In this document: piece by piece, positions 23,598-31,787 of the stretch
Position numbering within the stretch: the stretch's first letter is position 1
Layout of the letters: each line of letters starts with the position of its first letter
Source of the DNA: JBGFRR01 sp041695045
GTDB lineage: Bacteria > Bacteroidota > Ignavibacteria > UBA10030
Direction: 5' to 3'
NCBI GenBank assembly: GCA_041695045.1
Contig: JBGFRR010000155.1
Span: 1-57,631, forward strand
Length of the DNA stretch: 57,631 nucleotides
Translations under genes and position numbers: made by a program
Notes under the pieces: generated by a model
Databases searched by the model: none
Seen by the model: the letters and a program-made list of their open reading frames with translations, nothing else
Told to the model about the DNA's origin: nothing

Positions 23598-25628
23598 ATG
23601 AAACCCTATCAACGCCTCTTCGTGATGGCATTGTTTCTGGCTGGAGCCAACATTGCGTCACATGCACAAGTGAGCCAAGGTGGTACTCCGTATAGTTTCT
23701 CAATTCCGATTCACCGAAATCTCCATACCGTAGTCATGCCGCCAGTAAACGTTCAGCAATTGCTCGGGGAAGATGAGCAAGAGGAGCGGTCGGGAATACC
23801 CATTCCACTCCGATTTGGCTTTGCCTTTGACGTCAATCTGGGCTTGACAAACGCTGGCACTTGGGATACATTATCGAACGGAGACCGACTGTGGAGATTG
23901 AGGATTCGATGCCCTGGTGCATACTCAATCAATCTGATCTATGACACTTACTTTTTACCAAAGTGGGCTACATTGTACATTTACAACGAAGATCGAAGTT
24001 ACCTCATCGGGGCTTTTACCTCCGACAACAACCAACAACACGGTCAGTTTTCAACTCAGCCCGTCCCCGGTAGTGCCATCACGTTGGAGTATTATGAGCC
24101 TGCAAACGCGCACGGACTTGGTCGCATCAATATCTCGAATGTGATCCACGCTTACAGACCAACATTCAACAAGCGAGCTTGGAGAACTGGCGCACCCGAT
24201 AACTTACTTGGGAAGATTCTAAACTTTGGCGCCTCGGGCCCCTGCAACATCAATGTTCGATGCCCAGAGTGGGCAGCATGGGATCAACAGATACGATCGG
24301 TAGCCATGATCCTCACGAGCACGGGCACAAGGCTCTGCTCAGGTGCGTTGATCAGCAACACGAGACAAGACCTTACTCCGTATTTCCTTACCGCGAATCA
24401 TTGCCTTACAGGCAATCCGAACACCTGGATCATCATGTTCAATTATGAAAGTCCCGGATGCACGAGTGTTGATGGCCCGACAAATCAAACAGTCTCTGGC
24501 ACCACTACCCTTGCCAACAACGCTGCTTCAGATTTTGCTCTTCTGCGTCTCACTGAAAGGCCGCCAGGAAGGTATAGGACCTTCTATGCCGGCTGGGCCG
24601 CCACTGGCTCGATACCACAGTTTTCCGTTGGCATTCACCATCCAAGGGGCGATATTAAGAAAATCTCCTTTGACCAACATCCAGCAGTTTCAAGCAGATG
24701 GACATTGGGATACACTTCACCACCAGATTCCCATTGGGAAGTGTACTTTGACGGTGGTACTGTGGAACACGGCTCATCGGGATCACCGCTATTTGATCCC
24801 AGTCGCAGAATCATCGGACAACTCCATGGAAATCAGAATCCTCGGTTTACTGGTCGCAACTACTGTGAAGTACCCCACGCATGGTATGGCAAATTCTCAG
24901 TTTCTTGGAATTATGGCGGTAGTTCTTCGACCCGATTAAAAGATTGGCTAGATCCAACCAACTCAGGCGCGTTAACGCTCGACGGGATGGAGGGGCCACC
25001 GACAGAGCCAACAAACGTTGTGATAACTAACCCTAACCAGATCGGCTCTTCGCCGCAACTCAGTTGGTCTCCAAGTTCAAGTCCTCACGGAATTGCTTAC
25101 TATCAGGTCTATCGCTGCGCCAGCTTCTACAATCCGTGCAACTGGAGCTTAATAGGCACTTCCACCACTACCAGCTATACAGACCATGGAATTATTATCC
25201 GAGATCAGACAAGTGCCCGTGACCGATTTTCCTACCGCGTCGCTGTTGTGGACACGCGTGGCTTTTCCTCAGACCCTTCTGGACTTCCCTATGCCAACGT
25301 CTGGGGTGACCCGATGTTCAAGCTTGCCGATACGTCGTCACAAGCTCCAAAGATTCCTACTGCACTGACTTTCGAACTGAACCAGAATTATCCGAATCCA
25401 TTCAATCCGCGAACGGAAATCGAGTTCTCTCTTCCGAAACGTGCCCAGGTTTCCCTGGTCATCTACAATGTAATGGGTAGGGAAGTCGCCCGTCTCCTTA
25501 ATGGCGTAAAGGAGCCTGGTCATTATCGCCTGTCTTGGGACGCAAGTGACCAGCCGAGCGGGGTCTATTTCTATCGGCTTACGGCAGAGGGACTCATCCA
25601 GACGCGGTATATGATTCTCTTGAGGTAA
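23598..25628 (+). CDS. secreted lysyl-endopeptidase-like serine protease with type IX sorting domain
   Basis: A 676-residue secreted protein. Residues 1-24 are a signal peptide ending SHAQ. A trypsin-like S1 domain of the lysyl endopeptidase type spans about 240-440, with histidine in FLTANHC (about 267), aspartate in ASDFALLRL (about 310) and serine in GSSGSPLF (about 394). A fibronectin-III-like domain (about 470-575) follows, and the final 80 residues are a type IX secretion C-terminal domain (NYPNPFNPRTEIEFSLP ... SGVYFYRLTAEG). It should be exported to the cell surface and cleave proteins; strict Lys specificity is inference. The ATG at 23598 with AGAGG upstream gives the signal peptide; longer readings do not. 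Confidence 0.9.
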   Translation: MKPYQRLFVMALFLAGANIASHAQVSQGGTPYSFSIPIHRNLHTVVMPPVNVQQLLGEDEQEERSGIPIPLRFGFAFDVNLGLTNAGTWDTLSNGDRLWRLRIRCPGAYSINLIYDTYFLPKWATLYIYNEDRSYLIGAFTSDNNQQHGQFSTQPVPGSAITLEYYEPANAHGLGRINISNVIHAYRPTFNKRAWRTGAPDNLLGKILNFGASGPCNINVRCPEWAAWDQQIRSVAMILTSTGTRLCSGALISNTRQDLTPYFLTANHCLTGNPNTWIIMFNYESPGCTSVDGPTNQTVSGTTTLANNAASDFALLRLTERPPGRYRTFYAGWAATGSIPQFSVGIHHPRGDIKKISFDQHPAVSSRWTLGYTSPPDSHWEVYFDGGTVEHGSSGSPLFDPSRRIIGQLHGNQNPRFTGRNYCEVPHAWYGKFSVSWNYGGSSSTRLKDWLDPTNSGALTLDGMEGPPTEPTNVVITNPNQIGSSPQLSWSPSSSPHGIAYYQVYRCASFYNPCNWSLIGTSTTTSYTDHGIIIRDQTSARDRFSYRVAVVDTRGFSSDPSGLPYANVWGDPMFKLADTSSQAPKIPTALTFELNQNYPNPFNPRTEIEFSLPKRAQVSLVIYNVMGREVARLLNGVKEPGHYRLSWDASDQPSGVYFYRLTAEGLIQTRYMILLR

Positions 25629-25706
25629 ATAGACCAAAGTATTTTTCTCATATGAATCAAATGAACTTGGACTTAGAGTCTTAACGCAATAAAGGAGGGA
25701 TGTTCT

Positions 25707-26171
25707 ATGTATACGTTTATCCAAATGTTCATTTCGATCATCTTTGCTTTGAGCCTTTCGGCATGTGCGAATGCCATCAACACTCAACAGGAAAAAAAGG
25801 AGCTTGTGGGCCCTGAATGGATTGTAGAATCTTTTGAAGACACCCCTGGAAGGAAAACCCATCCTGGCACTGTGACCCTTAGACTCCGATTCTTACAACC
25901 AGATTCAATTCTCGACAAGCCCGTCAAGGAATTCTTTGGGACGTTCATAGGCAAGGCAGACAATCAATTTTCTGGGCCTTATCATCTTCAGGGTAAGCTA
26001 TTGTCACTCAGGATGCACAGAACCACGCTCGTGGGCAGACTTCCCGGTTCTCGAGAACAGGACTTCATCGATGCTCTCAATAATGCCACTGTCCACGAAA
26101 TTCACGAAAACAGGCTCCGTATTTATTACTTTGAAAAGACGAGAGCGATCAATCTCGTTGCAAATGAATGA
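25707..26171 (+). CDS. small lipoprotein, paralogue of the next gene
   Basis: A 154-residue protein with a lipoprotein signal (LSLSAC, Cys at about residue 20) and a single small domain beginning LVGPEWIVESFED, which resembles META/HslJ-like lipoprotein domains. A strong ribosome-binding site AAAGGAGGG precedes it. It overlaps the next gene by 4 nt (ATGA), and both share the layout W-x-[VL]-E-S-F-E near the start and LR-[IL]-YY near the end, so they are tandem paralogues. Function unknown; an envelope location is likely. Confidence 0.75.
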   Translation: MYTFIQMFISIIFALSLSACANAINTQQEKKELVGPEWIVESFEDTPGRKTHPGTVTLRLRFLQPDSILDKPVKEFFGTFIGKADNQFSGPYHLQGKLLSLRMHRTTLVGRLPGSREQDFIDALNNATVHEIHENRLRIYYFEKTRAINLVANE

Positions 26172-26605
26172 ATATTCTTCTGTTAGTATTGGTTGCTATT
26201 GTCGGCATCGTATCATGCAAGAACTCCGGGGTCGATTCAAAGCAGAATCTCGAATTGAGGAGCACAGTTTGGAGGCTGGAATCCTTTGAAACAATTGGCG
26301 CTGAGGCGAAGCGCATCTCGAACAGTCGAGTCTATGCCATCAAGTTCTTGCCGGACACAATCGCTCAGGTACAAGCAGACTGTAATACTTGCACAGCGAA
26401 ATATCAACTTGTCGTCCCAGAAAGTAATTCTGGAATAATTTTCAAACTGCAATGGTGCACCGAAATGTACTGCGGACCGGCTTCAGAGGATCAGCAATTC
26501 TTGGATGGACTGAGGAGTGCATCGTCTTATGAAATCAAAGGCGACCAGTTGCGTCTCTACTATAACCAGAAACGAAAAGTTTTGAATTTTAGAGCGCAAC
26601 CATAG
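26168..26605 (+). CDS. small lipoprotein, paralogue of the previous gene
   Basis: A 145-residue protein with lipobox GIVSC (Cys at about residue 17). The mature part starts WRLESFETIGAEAKR and ends GDQLRLYYNQKRKVLNF, parallel to the upstream lipoprotein. Four internal cysteines (DCNTC and WCTEMYC) suggest disulfides in the periplasm or at the cell surface. It is translationally coupled to the preceding gene. An attC-like inverted repeat begins 64 nt after its stop, so the pair may have arrived as a cassette. Function unknown. Confidence 0.72.
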   Translation: MNILLLVLVAIVGIVSCKNSGVDSKQNLELRSTVWRLESFETIGAEAKRISNSRVYAIKFLPDTIAQVQADCNTCTAKYQLVVPESNSGIIFKLQWCTEMYCGPASEDQQFLDGLRSASSYEIKGDQLRLYYNQKRKVLNFRAQP

Positions 26606-26668
26606 AGCGGAATTTGCTTAAGAAGCCTGACGATAGAACGTATTTCTTTGCTCTTGATGTGGAGAAAG

Positions 26669-26776
26669 CGCCAACGAACGCATAACTCGGGAAGCACGCA
26701 ATAGGTGCGTTTGCGAGTCCCGACAAACAGCGTGGGGATTCGCACGGACCGCCGTGCTTCCCGCGCCCGTTAGGCG
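26669..26776. repeat. attC-like imperfect inverted repeat, about 108 nt
   Basis: Outer arms CGCCAACG (26669-26676) and CGTTAGGCG (26768-26776) pair with one extra unpaired T. Inner arms CGGGAAGCACG (26688-26698) and CGTGCTTCCCG pair perfectly over 11 bp. The right end GTTAGGC fits the GTTRRRY core of integron attC sites; the left core is off by one base. The 14-mer AACGAACGCATAAC at 26673-26686 recurs exactly at 19929-19942, just after the first restriction-modification pair. No integron integrase is present. Confidence 0.5.
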
Positions 26777-26825
26777 TCAGGGGCACCGCCATCTCAATGA
26801 ACTCTCACAATAAAGGAGAATGGCC

Positions 26826-27013
26826 ATGAAAACTCTCGGATCGATTTTACGTTACTTGTGACGGTCGCGCTGATTGCGCCGGCACAACAAAAGGTCGTGC
26901 ACTTCAAGAAGCTGCAGGAATTTCTTCTGACGATCTCGCTCCCAGGCTGGGAACGTGGTAAACCACCACGGGGCGACGGTATACCCGGCCTGGTTCACCA
27001 AGAAGAACAGTAA
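26826..27013 (+). pseudogene. frameshifted, truncated secreted-protein gene
   Basis: A good ribosome-binding site (AAAGGAG) and ATG start MKTLGSILRYL, which stops at once. A single frame shift restores a signal-peptide-like run LLVTVALIAPAQQ followed by KVVHFKKLQEFLLTISLPGW and ERGKP, then unrelated sequence to a stop. The KKLQEFLPxxxLPGWxRGKP beginning resembles a secreted protein found in related genomes near DUF4412 genes, and a DUF4412 gene follows. The 3' part is missing. Confidence 0.5.
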
Positions 27014-27060
27014 GGAATGTAAACCACATCCATCCATCACTTCAACGAAAGGAACAACCC

Positions 27061-27714
27061 ATGTCGCAACCATTACGTGCAGTGTCGCTTGGTGCTCTCC
27101 TGATTCTGGTTGGGACGCTTGTGTTCGGCCAGGCGTTCGAAGGGAACATCACCATGAAGCTCACCACGGACGATGGGACACAGACACTCCAGTATCAGGT
27201 CAAAGCGGATAGAATTCGTCTTGATGTTGAGCACGAAGGCATGCAATCGTCCTTCATCGTTGATGGCCCGGCAAAGAAGATGTACGTTCTCATACCCATG
27301 ATGCAAGCGTATACCGAAATGAAGTTGGAGGACGGTCCGGCGAAGGGATCGGGTACGAAAGAAAGCGAACCGGTTGTGAAGAAAACCGGCAAAACAGAAA
27401 CGATCCTCGGTTACCGATGCGAGCAGATACTGATCACACACAGTGGAAAGGAGACAGAGGTTTGGGCGACCAAAGGCCTTGGACGTTTCATTCAGCTCGA
27501 CCCTGGCGGCGGAACGGCTTCAGCGTGGGAGCGTGAGCTTGCATCGGGAGATGTGTTTCCGCTCCGAGTGATCGAAAAAGACGCGAAGGGAAAACAGGTC
27601 TCCACAATGGAAGTGACTGCCGTCGAAAAGAAGTCGCTTTCCGATTCCCTCTTCAAGGTCCCGGCGAACTACAACAAGTTGGATATCCCGATGATGGGCA
27701 GGCCGGACCACTGA
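27061..27714 (+). CDS. DUF4412 domain secreted protein
   Basis: A 217-residue protein with a signal peptide (about residues 1-24, ending VFGQA) and a domain that matches DUF4412 in layout: FEGNITMKLTTDDGTQTLQY, IRLDVEHEGMQSSFIVDG and a late ILGYRCEQI block with a single cysteine. Likely periplasmic; the molecular role is unknown. The preceding pseudogene is a common type of neighbour. A shorter start is possible, but this one gives a proper signal sequence. Confidence 0.72.
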   Translation: MSQPLRAVSLGALLILVGTLVFGQAFEGNITMKLTTDDGTQTLQYQVKADRIRLDVEHEGMQSSFIVDGPAKKMYVLIPMMQAYTEMKLEDGPAKGSGTKESEPVVKKTGKTETILGYRCEQILITHSGKETEVWATKGLGRFIQLDPGGGTASAWERELASGDVFPLRVIEKDAKGKQVSTMEVTAVEKKSLSDSLFKVPANYNKLDIPMMGRPDH

Positions 27715-27782
27715 CAGCAGGGTTTTTCCACACATCGTGTTGAACAAGTCGGCCGGCATGTAAACTCACTGAAGGTGTCGTC

Positions 27783-28601
27783 ATGAAAACGTTCATTCTT
27801 GTATTCATTCTGGCAGTCTTCTCGATCGGCTTTCGAGCCGAGGAATTCCTCCAGCGCAAGGTTGATGATGTGCTGCGTCAGGTTGGCATTGAACCATCGG
27901 AAGCGCGTAAGCATATCTGGCGCAGTTTCAGCGGCGGTTACATTTCCTATCCTTCTGCCGCAACGCTCAAGAAGATTGCGGTTGGCGATCGTGCGGGGGT
28001 GGTACGGGCTATTGCGGAACTTGCGCGCGCTGAATCAAAAAGCCCGGGGTTCCTCAAAAAGTATCTCGAGTATCGCGAATCGACGAAACCGAAACCGCCC
28101 GACCCGCCAAAGCCCGTTAGCAAGCTTCGCGAAGAAATGAAGGAAGAGCACAAACGGAACCTCCGCAATCTCGAGGAGCAAATCGCCAAGATGCCGGCCG
28201 ACCAGCGCGCAACGATGCAGGAAGTGCTGGCATCGATGCGCGAAATGGGCATGTCGCTCGACGACCCGGAGAACCCCATGTTCAGCCCTGAGATGGATGA
28301 ACTCAATCGACAACACTATGAAGTTCAACTGTCACGCTATCGAGAAGAGTTGGCGGAGTGGGAACAACGATACCCGCCGACTCCCAATGCGATGATCAAA
28401 TCGTGGCTGGAGCAGTTTCTCGATGTTTCCAAGGATGTCGATTTTTCCGCTAAGCTCATTCCCGGCGAAGGTGGAAAGATGGTGTTCGCTGACCCTGCGT
28501 ATGAGCAACGATCGCCCGCATGGAAGATGTGTTTTCGGGCGGGAAAAGAAACCGTCCAGGCTGCCCGGATGGCTGCTGCCGAATGGCTCAAAGAGCTTTG
28601 A
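27783..28601 (+). CDS. secreted protein of unknown function
   Basis: A 272-residue protein with a signal-like N-terminus (MKTFILVFILAVFSIGFRAE), an acidic/basic helical middle (about 100-200, with PKPPDPPKP and a coiled-coil-prone KEEHKRNLRNLEEQIAK stretch) and a C-terminal helical region (SWLEQFLDVSKDVDFSAKL). No domain is recognised. The SFSGGYISYPSAATLKKI segment near residue 50 might be a conserved core. It is probably exported and could act alone; its neighbours do not suggest a job. Confidence 0.6.
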   Translation: MKTFILVFILAVFSIGFRAEEFLQRKVDDVLRQVGIEPSEARKHIWRSFSGGYISYPSAATLKKIAVGDRAGVVRAIAELARAESKSPGFLKKYLEYRESTKPKPPDPPKPVSKLREEMKEEHKRNLRNLEEQIAKMPADQRATMQEVLASMREMGMSLDDPENPMFSPEMDELNRQHYEVQLSRYREELAEWEQRYPPTPNAMIKSWLEQFLDVSKDVDFSAKLIPGEGGKMVFADPAYEQRSPAWKMCFRAGKETVQAARMAAAEWLKEL

Positions 28602-28729
28602 CTGAGGATGTGGCGTGCTCTCGGGCGAGCAACGCACACCCTGACTCTCGTGTCCACCTGAGTATTACACCTTCTTCGATGTATGCCTCTCTCCTTCTCA
28701 CTACTCGTCCCGAGCAGGCGAGAATCGGC

Positions 28730-28760
28730 TTGCTTTGATTGCGCTGTCTTGCTACCTTTC
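28730..28760 (+). promoter_or_regulatory. putative Bacteroidota-type promoter for the DUF1573 operon
   Basis: TTG at 28730-28732, 20 nt, then TACCTTTC at 28753-28760 (TAnnTTTG with a last-base change). It lies 30 nt before the ATG at 28791 and rules out the longer in-frame start at 28683, which would lie upstream of it. Confidence 0.5.
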
Positions 28761-28790
28761 TGTCAGGTCGTTAACAACAAGGGTTGGATT

Positions 28791-29483
28791 ATGTGGAATC
28801 GTTTCTTTGTACTCGTAGCATTGTGCAGTTTTATTGATCTTCTCGCCTTCTCACAACCCAAAATCGCACTGAACGCGGAACGAATAGACCTTGGCGTGAT
28901 GTACAACGGTGCAAGCAAGGCGAGCGAGATCAGGATCACCAACGCCGGCACCGACACACTGCGCATCCTCAGCATTCAGACTTCGTGCGGATGCACAACG
29001 GTGAAGCAACCCAAGTCCACCCTCCTCCCCCGTGAGTTCGATATCCTGAAGGTTGAATTCAACTCGACGGGCTTCCGAGGTCCTTCAACCAAGTACGTCA
29101 ACATCACCACAAACGACCCCGCCAAGCCGTACGCCTCTGTGGCACTCACAGCCGATGTACGGGATGAATTACAAGCAACGAACATCCCCGGCATGGTTTG
29201 GTTCGGCAATGTACGCGTCGGCACGGAAGCGGGATTGACCGTGAGCTTCAAGAACCTCTCGCGCAACCCCATTACCGTGAAAGGAATCGCCAGTTCACAC
29301 CCGGCCATCACCGCGGCACTTCAGCAGCGATCGGCGAAGCCGAACGAGGAAATCCGCATTGAGTTCAAGGTAAACCCAAAACAAGAAGGCTATGTGAACG
29401 AACTCACCTTCATCGAAACCGACAGCAAGAACCAACCACGCGTGCCGGTGCGGGTCAGCTTTTTGGGGGTGAAGCCGAGTTGA
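28791..29483 (+). CDS. DUF1573 domain secreted protein
   Basis: A 230-residue exported protein: signal peptide to about residue 21 (LLAFSQ), then two Ig-like beta domains of the DUF1573/ASPM-like type. The first carries the hallmark IQTSCGCTTV (C66 and C68). Such proteins are common in FCB-group envelopes, often beside redox genes. It is translationally coupled to the rhodanese gene, which uses a TTG start inside its stop. The CxC pair may take part in thiol exchange; that is inference. Confidence 0.8.
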   Translation: MWNRFFVLVALCSFIDLLAFSQPKIALNAERIDLGVMYNGASKASEIRITNAGTDTLRILSIQTSCGCTTVKQPKSTLLPREFDILKVEFNSTGFRGPSTKYVNITTNDPAKPYASVALTADVRDELQATNIPGMVWFGNVRVGTEAGLTVSFKNLSRNPITVKGIASSHPAITAALQQRSAKPNEEIRIEFKVNPKQEGYVNELTFIETDSKNQPRVPVRVSFLGVKPS

Positions 29484-29956
29484 CTTCCTTCCGTAACGCA
29501 ACCCAAGAAGCGGTGCTCATCCTTTTCGCCTCTGCGGCGCTGGGCTTCTTTTACACGGCGGTCATGGAAAAAGGACTGTTCGCCGACCCTCCCCCACCAG
29601 CACTCGCGCCAAACACTCCCGCTTTGCACATCATCAGTCCTGAAGAAGCACGCAGCGTGTTCGAATCGGGCTCCGCGCTGTTCATCGATGCGCGTGCCGA
29701 GTTCGACTTTAATCTCGGCCACATCCCGGGTGCGATGAATCTCCCGCTCAAGGACTTCGACACCAAAAAATCTACCCTCGCAAACCTTCCAAACAACAAA
29801 TCACTTGTGACCTACTGCGATGGAACGGAATGCAATTCGAGCCTCGAGCTCGCCGTGAAACTGCAAGCTGAGGGATTCAACAATGTGTCGGTGTTCTTCG
29901 GCGGATGGCGGGATTGGCAGGCGATGGGACTTCCAACGGGAAGAGCAGGGCAATGA
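29480..29956 (+). CDS. membrane-anchored rhodanese domain protein
   Basis: A 158-residue protein with an N-terminal membrane helix (about 10-27) and a rhodanese domain (about 50-150): ALFIDARAEFDFNLGHIPGA, then the active-site loop YCDGTECNSS with C113 as the probable catalytic cysteine and C118 close by. The start is a TTG overlapping the DUF1573 stop (TTGA), and its own stop overlaps the MauE-like gene (ATGA). The domain probably faces the periplasm and carries sulfur or thiol redox equivalents. Confidence 0.8.
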   Translation: MTSFRNATQEAVLILFASAALGFFYTAVMEKGLFADPPPPALAPNTPALHIISPEEARSVFESGSALFIDARAEFDFNLGHIPGAMNLPLKDFDTKKSTLANLPNNKSLVTYCDGTECNSSLELAVKLQAEGFNNVSVFFGGWRDWQAMGLPTGRAGQ

Positions 29957-30435
29957 AATCGCTCCTCCATAACGATGCCGCAGCCGTCATCGCACGCGCT
30001 ACTCTCGGCGCCGTCTTCATCATCGCGAGTGCCGACAAGATTGCCGCGCCGGAGGCTTTCGCCGTATCCATCGCCAACTACCGCATCGTCCCGGAAGCTG
30101 TGAATCTGTTCTTTGCTACAATACTACCCTGGGTGGAACTCCTGTGCGGACTTGCCATTCTCTTTGGTATTCTGCGAGGCGGCGCTTCACTCTTGCTCTC
30201 CTCACTGTTAGTTGTGTTCACCGCAGCCGTTGTGTCCGCATTAATCAGAGGGCTGGATATTTCATGCGGCTGTTTCACTCAGGACCCGGCCGCAGGAAGG
30301 ATCGGCTGGATGAAGATTGCAGAAAACGCCGGCCTCTTCGTTCTCTCAACCTTTCTTTTTTTCTCAACGAGTGTGAAGTTCACGCTCGAAGCATACCTTG
30401 CCAAACGCATGCATGCCGACTCGAATCCATCATAA
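29953..30435 (+). CDS. MauE/DoxX family membrane protein
   Basis: A 160-residue protein with four membrane helices and the family motif GLDISCGCF (C105 and C107). MauE supports disulfide formation in methylamine dehydrogenase maturation, and MauE/DoxX relatives are linked to envelope thiol redox. ATGA overlap with the rhodanese gene. A longer frame from 29905 reads through that gene and is rejected. The three-gene unit DUF1573-rhodanese-MauE each carries paired cysteines, which suggests a small redox relay. Confidence 0.8.
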   Translation: MKSLLHNDAAAVIARATLGAVFIIASADKIAAPEAFAVSIANYRIVPEAVNLFFATILPWVELLCGLAILFGILRGGASLLLSSLLVVFTAAVVSALIRGLDISCGCFTQDPAAGRIGWMKIAENAGLFVLSTFLFFSTSVKFTLEAYLAKRMHADSNPS

Positions 30436-30473
30436 GCGCCGCTGAACTTCCGCACGAGCAACCCAAAATCCTC

Positions 30474-31694
30474 ATGCCCCCTCCCTCTCGAACCGAAGCT
30501 TTTATCGTTGACGCCATCCGCACACCGGTCGGGAAATACGGCGGCGTGTTGAAAGACGTGCGCGTCGACGACATGAGCGTGCTCGTCTTGAAGGAACTCG
30601 TCACGCGCACGAAACTCGACCCCGCGCTCGTACAGGACGTCGTGTGGGGATGCGCCAACCAGGCGGGCGAGGACAATCGAAACCTCGCGCGCATGGCGGT
30701 GTTGCTTGCCGGCTTTCCGTTCAGCGTGCCTGCTTCAACCGTAAACCGCCTCTGTGGTTCGAGCCTGGAGTCGATTCACCAGGCTGCACGGGCAGTCTGG
30801 AGCGGTGAGTATGACATCGTGATCGCGGGCGGCGCTGAAAGCATGACGCGCGCGCCATACGTCATCCCAAAGAATGTCAGCGGGAAGGCGTTATACGGAA
30901 ACTTGACGGCGTACGACACCGCACTCGGGTGGCGGTTCCCCAATCCTGCCTTGGAAAAAATCATCCCTCTCGAATCGATGGGCGAAACGGCGGAGAATGT
31001 AGCCGAGCAATATCAGGTGAGCAGAGAGGATCAAGATGCGTTCGCTCTTCGCAGTCACCAGCTCGCTGTGAAGGCACAACGCAGCGGGGCATTTCGGGAT
31101 GAGCTTGTGCACGTAACCATTGCCCAGGGTAAGGGAGAGCCGCTCGTGGTTGACAAAGACGAAGGCCCTCGTCCCGACACGTCGCTCGAAAAGCTCGCTT
31201 CCTTGCCCGCTGTGTTCCGCCAAGGCGGGTCGGTCACGGCGGGGAATTCATCCTCACTCAATGACGGCGCCGCTGCCCTCCTCATCATGACCGAACAGGT
31301 GCTCAAGCAAACAGACCTCAAACCGCTCGCTCGCATTGTCGCGACGGGCGTTGCCGGAGTTGACCCGCGCTGCATGGGCATCGGTCCGGTGCCGGCTGCA
31401 CAGATGGCGCTGAGAAAATGCGGATTGCGGATTGCGGATTTAGGATTAATGGAGCTAAACGAAGCCTTCGCTGCCCAAGCGCTGGCTGTTATTCGGGAGC
31501 TTGACGTAGCTCCAGAAATCGTCAACGTGAACGGCGGGGCGATTGCACTCGGACATCCATTGGGATGCAGCGGCGCGCGCATCATGACGACGCTTGTGCA
31601 CGAGATGAAGCGGCGCAAGGCCCGGTACGGCGTCGCAACGATGTGCATCGGTGTGGGGCAAGGTATCGCAACGGTGGTTGAGAATGTCCTGTAA
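30474..31694 (+). CDS. acetyl-CoA acetyltransferase / beta-ketoadipyl-type thiolase
   Basis: A 406-residue thiolase of normal length. The catalytic cysteine is C94 in NRLCGSSLESIHQ, followed by NGGAIALGHPLGCSG (histidine) and TMCIGVGQG (second cysteine). It cleaves 3-ketoacyl-CoA, the last step of beta-oxidation or of the phenylacetate route (PaaJ-like). ATG at 30474; the open frame from 30144 mostly overlaps the MauE-like gene. The gene contains three perfect TGCGGAT heptamers plus a degenerate one at 31419-31446, within the codons for CGLRIADLGL. Confidence 0.9.
   Translation: MPPPSRTEAFIVDAIRTPVGKYGGVLKDVRVDDMSVLVLKELVTRTKLDPALVQDVVWGCANQAGEDNRNLARMAVLLAGFPFSVPASTVNRLCGSSLESIHQAARAVWSGEYDIVIAGGAESMTRAPYVIPKNVSGKALYGNLTAYDTALGWRFPNPALEKIIPLESMGETAENVAEQYQVSREDQDAFALRSHQLAVKAQRSGAFRDELVHVTIAQGKGEPLVVDKDEGPRPDTSLEKLASLPAVFRQGGSVTAGNSSSLNDGAAALLIMTEQVLKQTDLKPLARIVATGVAGVDPRCMGIGPVPAAQMALRKCGLRIADLGLMELNEAFAAQALAVIRELDVAPEIVNVNGGAIALGHPLGCSGARIMTTLVHEMKRRKARYGVATMCIGVGQGIATVVENVL
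31419..31446 (+). repeat. TGCGGAT heptamer repeat inside the thiolase gene
   Basis: Three exact tandem TGCGGAT units at 31419-31439 followed by TTAGGAT. They encode CGLRIADLGL, which aligns with the normal thiolase loop before ELNEAFAAQ, so the protein is not visibly disturbed. Gain or loss of one 7-bp unit would shift the frame. Confidence 0.6.
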
Positions 31695-31787
31695 GCTCCT
31701 CACTCGATAAACGCTTCCTCCTGCTGTTTCCTCGAAACAACAACGTCAAGCATCGTCAATCATCCATTCAGTCAGGACTCTCCTTCA

